A DNA stretch of 64,000 nt, from the NCBI RefSeq assembly GCF_000424105.1, contig NZ_AUJG01000002.1, forward strand, positions 186,001-250,000, in the 5' to 3' direction. How positions within the stretch are numbered: the first letter of the stretch is position 1; every line of letters starts with the position of its first letter. The stretch is from Lachnospira multipara ATCC 19207. Lineage in GTDB: Bacteria; Bacillota; Clostridia; Lachnospirales; Lachnospiraceae. The position numbers were made by a program, and so were the translations under genes. The notes under the pieces are model-generated. The model did no database searches. It was not told the origin of the DNA and saw only the letters and a list, made by a program, of their open reading frames with translations. Below are positions 61,419-64,000 of this stretch, piece after piece.

Positions 61419-61454
61419 TTTAAAGCATATTTTATATGTTCTAGGAGGGAAGGA

Positions 61455-62894
61455 ATGAAAAACGTATTATTTATAGCATCAGAGGCGGTACCTTTTATTA
61501 AAACTGGCGGATTAGCTGATGTTGTAGGTTCTCTTCCAAAGTATTTTAACAAAGAGGAATACGATGTAAGAGTAATGCTTCCAAAGTTTATGTGTATACC
61601 TTGGGAGTACAGAGAAAAGATGGTTTATAAGACACATTTCTATATTGATCTCGCTTGGAGAACTCAGTATGTAGGTGTGTTTGAACTAGAATGGGACGGA
61701 GTAACTTTTTATTTCATTGATAATGAATTCTATTTCGGTGGTCCAAAGCCTTATAGTTGGATCCATGAAGATATTGAGAAATTTGCCTTCTTTAGTAAGG
61801 CAGCTCTTTCTGCAATTCCAGTAATCGGATTTAATCCAGATATTATTCACTGTCATGATTGGCAAACAGGTTTAATTCCTGTTTATTTAAAAGAACGTTT
61901 CTCACAGGGTGAGTTCTATTCAGGTGTTAAATCAATTATGACAATTCATAACCTTAAGTTCCAGGGTATCTGGGATTTAAAGAAGGTAAAGGATATAACA
62001 GGACTTCCTGATGAATATTTTGCTCCAGATAAGTTAGAGGCTTATGAGGATGCTAATTATTTAAAGGGTGGTATTGTTTATGCCGATAGAGTTACAACAG
62101 TTTCTGAAACATATGCCCAGGAAATTAAGACACCATTCTATGGTGAGAATCTAGACGGACTTATGAATGCTAGATCTAATTGCCTAAGTGGTATTGTAAA
62201 TGGTATCGACTACGAAACATACAATCCAGAAACTGATACTAACTTAGTTGCTAATTATAATCAGATTACTTTCCGTAAGGAAAAGTGGAAGAATAAGGTA
62301 GCACTTCAGAGGGAACTTGGCTTAAAGGAAGATAAGTCAAAGTTTATGATTGGTATTGTATCAAGACTTACAGATCAAAAGGGTCTTGATTTAATTGCCT
62401 ATGTTATGGATGAGCTATGTAGTGAAGACGTTCAGTTAGTAGTACTTGGTACCGGTGAAGAACGTTACGAGAACATGTTTAGACATTTCGATTGGAAATA
62501 TAATGACAGAGTTTCAGCTAATATTTACTATTCAGAAGCAATGTCACATAAGATTTATGCAGCTTGTGATGCATTTCTTATGCCATCACTCTTTGAGCCA
62601 TGTGGCTTAAGCCAGTTAATGGCCCTAAGATACGGAACAGTACCTATTGTTCGTGAAACAGGTGGTCTAAAGGATACAGTTGAGGCTTATAATGAATATG
62701 AAAGCAAGGGAACAGGTTTCTCCTTTGCAAACTATAACGCTCATGAAATGCTTGGCATTGTAAACTACGCAAAGGACGTTTACTACAACCACAAGAGAGA
62801 GTGGAATAAGATTGTAGATAGAGGCATGAAGGCAGACTTCTCTTGGAAGACATCTGCTAAGAAGTATGAAGAGTTATATAGATCTTTATACTAA
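61455..62894 (+). CDS. glgA: Glycogen synthase
   Basis: GlgA extends alpha-1,4-glucan chains from ADP-glucose. The 479-residue GT5 enzyme has the ADP-glucose site Lys-Thr-Gly-Gly-Leu-Ala-Asp (16-22), His-Cys-His-Asp-Trp-Gln-Thr-Gly (about 133-140) and a C-terminal Glu-Pro-Cys-Gly-Leu-Ser-Gln-Leu (about 379-386) with the catalytic Glu. AGGAGG precedes the ATG. Other glycogen genes are not in the window. A leader with competing hairpins lies upstream. Confidence 0.96.
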   Translation: MKNVLFIASEAVPFIKTGGLADVVGSLPKYFNKEEYDVRVMLPKFMCIPWEYREKMVYKTHFYIDLAWRTQYVGVFELEWDGVTFYFIDNEFYFGGPKPYSWIHEDIEKFAFFSKAALSAIPVIGFNPDIIHCHDWQTGLIPVYLKERFSQGEFYSGVKSIMTIHNLKFQGIWDLKKVKDITGLPDEYFAPDKLEAYEDANYLKGGIVYADRVTTVSETYAQEIKTPFYGENLDGLMNARSNCLSGIVNGIDYETYNPETDTNLVANYNQITFRKEKWKNKVALQRELGLKEDKSKFMIGIVSRLTDQKGLDLIAYVMDELCSEDVQLVVLGTGEERYENMFRHFDWKYNDRVSANIYYSEAMSHKIYAACDAFLMPSLFEPCGLSQLMALRYGTVPIVRETGGLKDTVEAYNEYESKGTGFSFANYNAHEMLGIVNYAKDVYYNHKREWNKIVDRGMKADFSWKTSAKKYEELYRSLY

Positions 62895-62940
62895 TTGCTT
62901 TTGTAATTCCTATTACAATTAATTTTAGAATTTATTTTTG

Positions 62941-62990
62941 TTTTATTCATCTAGTCAAATTAACTTGGCTAGATGAATAAAATGTTTTTT
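62941..62990 (+). terminator. Terminator after glgA
   Basis: TTTTATTCATCTAG (62941-62954) pairs perfectly with CTAGATGAATAAAA (62969-62982), then TGTTTTTT. Confidence 0.9.
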
Positions 62991-63058
62991 GAAAATATTA
63001 GACGTCTTTTATCTTCAAAAAATAGATAGTTGAAAGTTAGAATTGTTCTGAATTAGCC

Positions 63059-63087
63059 TTGATTTTAGTGCAAAGTTATGATATTCT
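63059..63087 (+). promoter_or_regulatory. Promoter of tRNA-Leu
   Basis: TTGATT (63059-63064), 17 bases, TATTCT (63082-63087) with the extended -10 TGA, eleven bases before the mature tRNA. Confidence 0.65.
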
Positions 63088-63097
63088 AATTAAGCGC

Positions 63098-63180
63098 GCG
63101 GATGTGGCGGAATGGCAGACGCAGCAGACTCAAAATCTGCCGGTGGTGACATCGTGCGGGTTCAAGTCCCGCCATCCGCA
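63098..63180 (+). tRNA. tRNA-Leu (anticodon CAA)
   Basis: The 83-base gene has the acceptor pair GCGGATG and CATCCGC plus discriminator A, an anticodon stem CAGA/TCTG around the loop CTCAAAA, giving anticodon CAA (codon TTG), a long variable arm typical of leucine tRNAs and a T arm GCGGG-TTCAAGT-CCCGC. CCA is not encoded. Confidence 0.96.
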
Positions 63181-63187
63181 TTAACTT

Positions 63188-63222
63188 AACCACTTAAGTC
63201 AGTTGGCTTAGGTGGTTTTTTT
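63188..63222 (+). terminator. Terminator after tRNA-Leu
   Basis: AACCACTTAAG (63188-63198) pairs with CTTAGGTGGTT (63207-63217), one wobble, then T residues. Confidence 0.85.
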
Positions 63223-63267
63223 AGTTTAGTCGGAGAAATCCTAAGCAGGGATAAAAAGGAGTCTTAT

Positions 63268-63660
63268 ATGAAATGTAAATATTTTCAAAATCAATTCGAA
63301 GACTTTGATAAATCAAGATTATCATTTAAAATGAATGAGGATTTTATTAATCATCTAAAAACTTGTCCCGATTGTAGGGAAGAGCTTGAGATATATTACA
63401 TTGTTAAATATGGATTATCCGATGATGATATAATAGATAATCAAATGAGATCAAAGGAAGAGTTTGCCAACAGGCACGCTTTTCAAAAGCTCTTCGATTC
63501 TCTTGATTTTGCAGGCATAGTAGACTTGAAATTAAAGCTTGAAGAGCAAAAACAAGAAAGAATAAAAAAACGCAGAAAGCTTAATCGATATTTCCTAATG
63601 ACAGTTAATATGCTTATGCTTTTAACTTGTATAATCTGGTTTATCATAAACTATTTGTAA
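63268..63660 (+). CDS. Zinc-finger-like protein with C-terminal membrane anchor
   Basis: The 130-residue protein has Cys3, an Asn-His-Leu-Lys-Thr-Cys-Pro-Asp-Cys motif at about 28-36 and a hydrophobic helix at about 110-128. His-x3-Cys-x2-Cys is the zinc pattern of anti-sigma-factor-like zf-HC2 domains, so the N-terminus is probably cytosolic and zinc-bound, and the C-terminus anchored. No sigma-factor gene is next to it, so an anti-sigma role is unproven. AAGGAG precedes the ATG. polA begins 16 bases after the stop. Confidence 0.75.
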   Translation: MKCKYFQNQFEDFDKSRLSFKMNEDFINHLKTCPDCREELEIYYIVKYGLSDDDIIDNQMRSKEEFANRHAFQKLFDSLDFAGIVDLKLKLEEQKQERIKKRRKLNRYFLMTVNMLMLLTCIIWFIINYL

Positions 63661-63675
63661 TTAATTGGAGGAAAA

Positions 63676-64000
63676 ATGAGAAAAAAAATTGTATTAATAG
63701 ATGGTCACAGTATCTTAAATAGAGCCTTTTATGGCATACCTGACCTAACAAACAGCGAAGGAATCCACACTAATGCCATGTATGGATTTCTTAATATCAT
63801 GTTTAAGTTCCTTGATGAGGAAAAGCCTGACTACTTAACTGTAGCTTTTGACTTGCCTGTCCCTACCTTTAGACATGTAATGTATAAGGAATATAAGGGC
63901 ACAAGAAAGGCCGCAGCACCAGAGTTTAAGCAGCAGGTGCCCCTTATGCAGGACCTACTTAGAAGCATGAATATTAATGTTGTAACTTGCGAAGGCTTTG
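63676..64000 (+). CDS. polA: DNA polymerase I, N-terminal part (runs off the window)
   Basis: The frame starts at ATG 63676 after TTGGAGG and stays open to the end of the window, giving 108 residues. The start Val-Leu-Ile-Asp-Gly-His-Ser-Ile-Leu-Asn-Arg-Ala-Phe-Tyr-Gly is the 5' nuclease domain signature of PolA, followed by Ala-Phe-Asp (about 57-59), Thr-Phe-Arg-His and Tyr-Lys-Gly-Thr-Arg-Lys. Whether the proofreading site and the polymerase domain are intact cannot be seen. Confidence 0.93.
   Translation, partial: MRKKIVLIDGHSILNRAFYGIPDLTNSEGIHTNAMYGFLNIMFKFLDEEKPDYLTVAFDLPVPTFRHVMYKEYKGTRKAAAPEFKQQVPLMQDLLRSMNINVVTCEGF

Overview
The window is about 64 kb of a low-GC Firmicutes chromosome, most likely a Lachnospiraceae (Lachnospira / Eubacterium-like) bacterium. 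The evidence is AT-rich DNA with strong GGAGG ribosome-binding sites, a T-box riboswitch, Gram-positive LexA boxes at recA, ribonuclease Y, RqcH and ArgR, and the order HlyD-like gene, pipY, sepF, aroB, lspA, rluD, which I recall from that family. The kduI/kduD pair fits a pectin or uronate user. The taxon is inferred; no rRNA gene is present.

Layout. 0-7 kb: the end of an efflux adaptor, a GC-rich structured tandem repeat, pipY, sepF, then aroB-lspA-rluD and three little-known genes. 7-10 kb: a phosphatase, then an iron-sulfur scaffold-like gene with a GGGtGRT-family gene behind a promoter carrying Fur-box-like sites. 10-16 kb: an unlisted 38-residue membrane peptide and a 1,413-residue activase/dehydratase-like protein on the minus strand, then a rhomboid-like protein without catalytic motifs and with a zinc-binding tail. 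16-21 kb: pyk-vanZ, a tyrosine T-box with tyrS, and an orphan membrane protein. 21-28 kb: rqcH (minus), yicC, gmk-rpoZ, rlmD, then an aldo/keto reductase of higher GC that looks foreign, and an AlkD-like gene. 28-38 kb: rimO, pgsA, pncC, recA-recX, rny, an aminotransferase, proC, a flavin reductase and a Nudix hydrolase. 38-47 kb: DAHP synthase, deoB-pdp (nucleoside salvage), kduI-kduD, and a FIST sensor with a soluble chemotaxis transducer. 47-61 kb: a deacetylase with an ABC exporter, then a long housekeeping cluster of asp23, nusB, xseA-xseB-ispA, dxs-tlyA, nadK, argR and recN, followed by an NlpC/P60 hydrolase. 61-64 kb: glgA, tRNA-Leu(CAA), a zinc-finger membrane protein and the start of polA.

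Nearly all genes are core metabolism or information processing. No insertion sequence, prophage, CRISPR array or integrase is visible. The less ordinary signals are small: two families of GC-rich palindromic repeats lying 3' of genes, one with a compensatory base-pair change between copies; two genes where a hairpin lies between the Shine-Dalgarno sequence and the start codon; several promoters whose -10 box lies inside or against the upstream terminator; and leader hairpins ahead of glgA and kduI. The best candidates for an undescribed system are the NifU-like/GGGtGRT pair and the structured repeat family. Promoters, terminators and operators were found by eye and are predictions.
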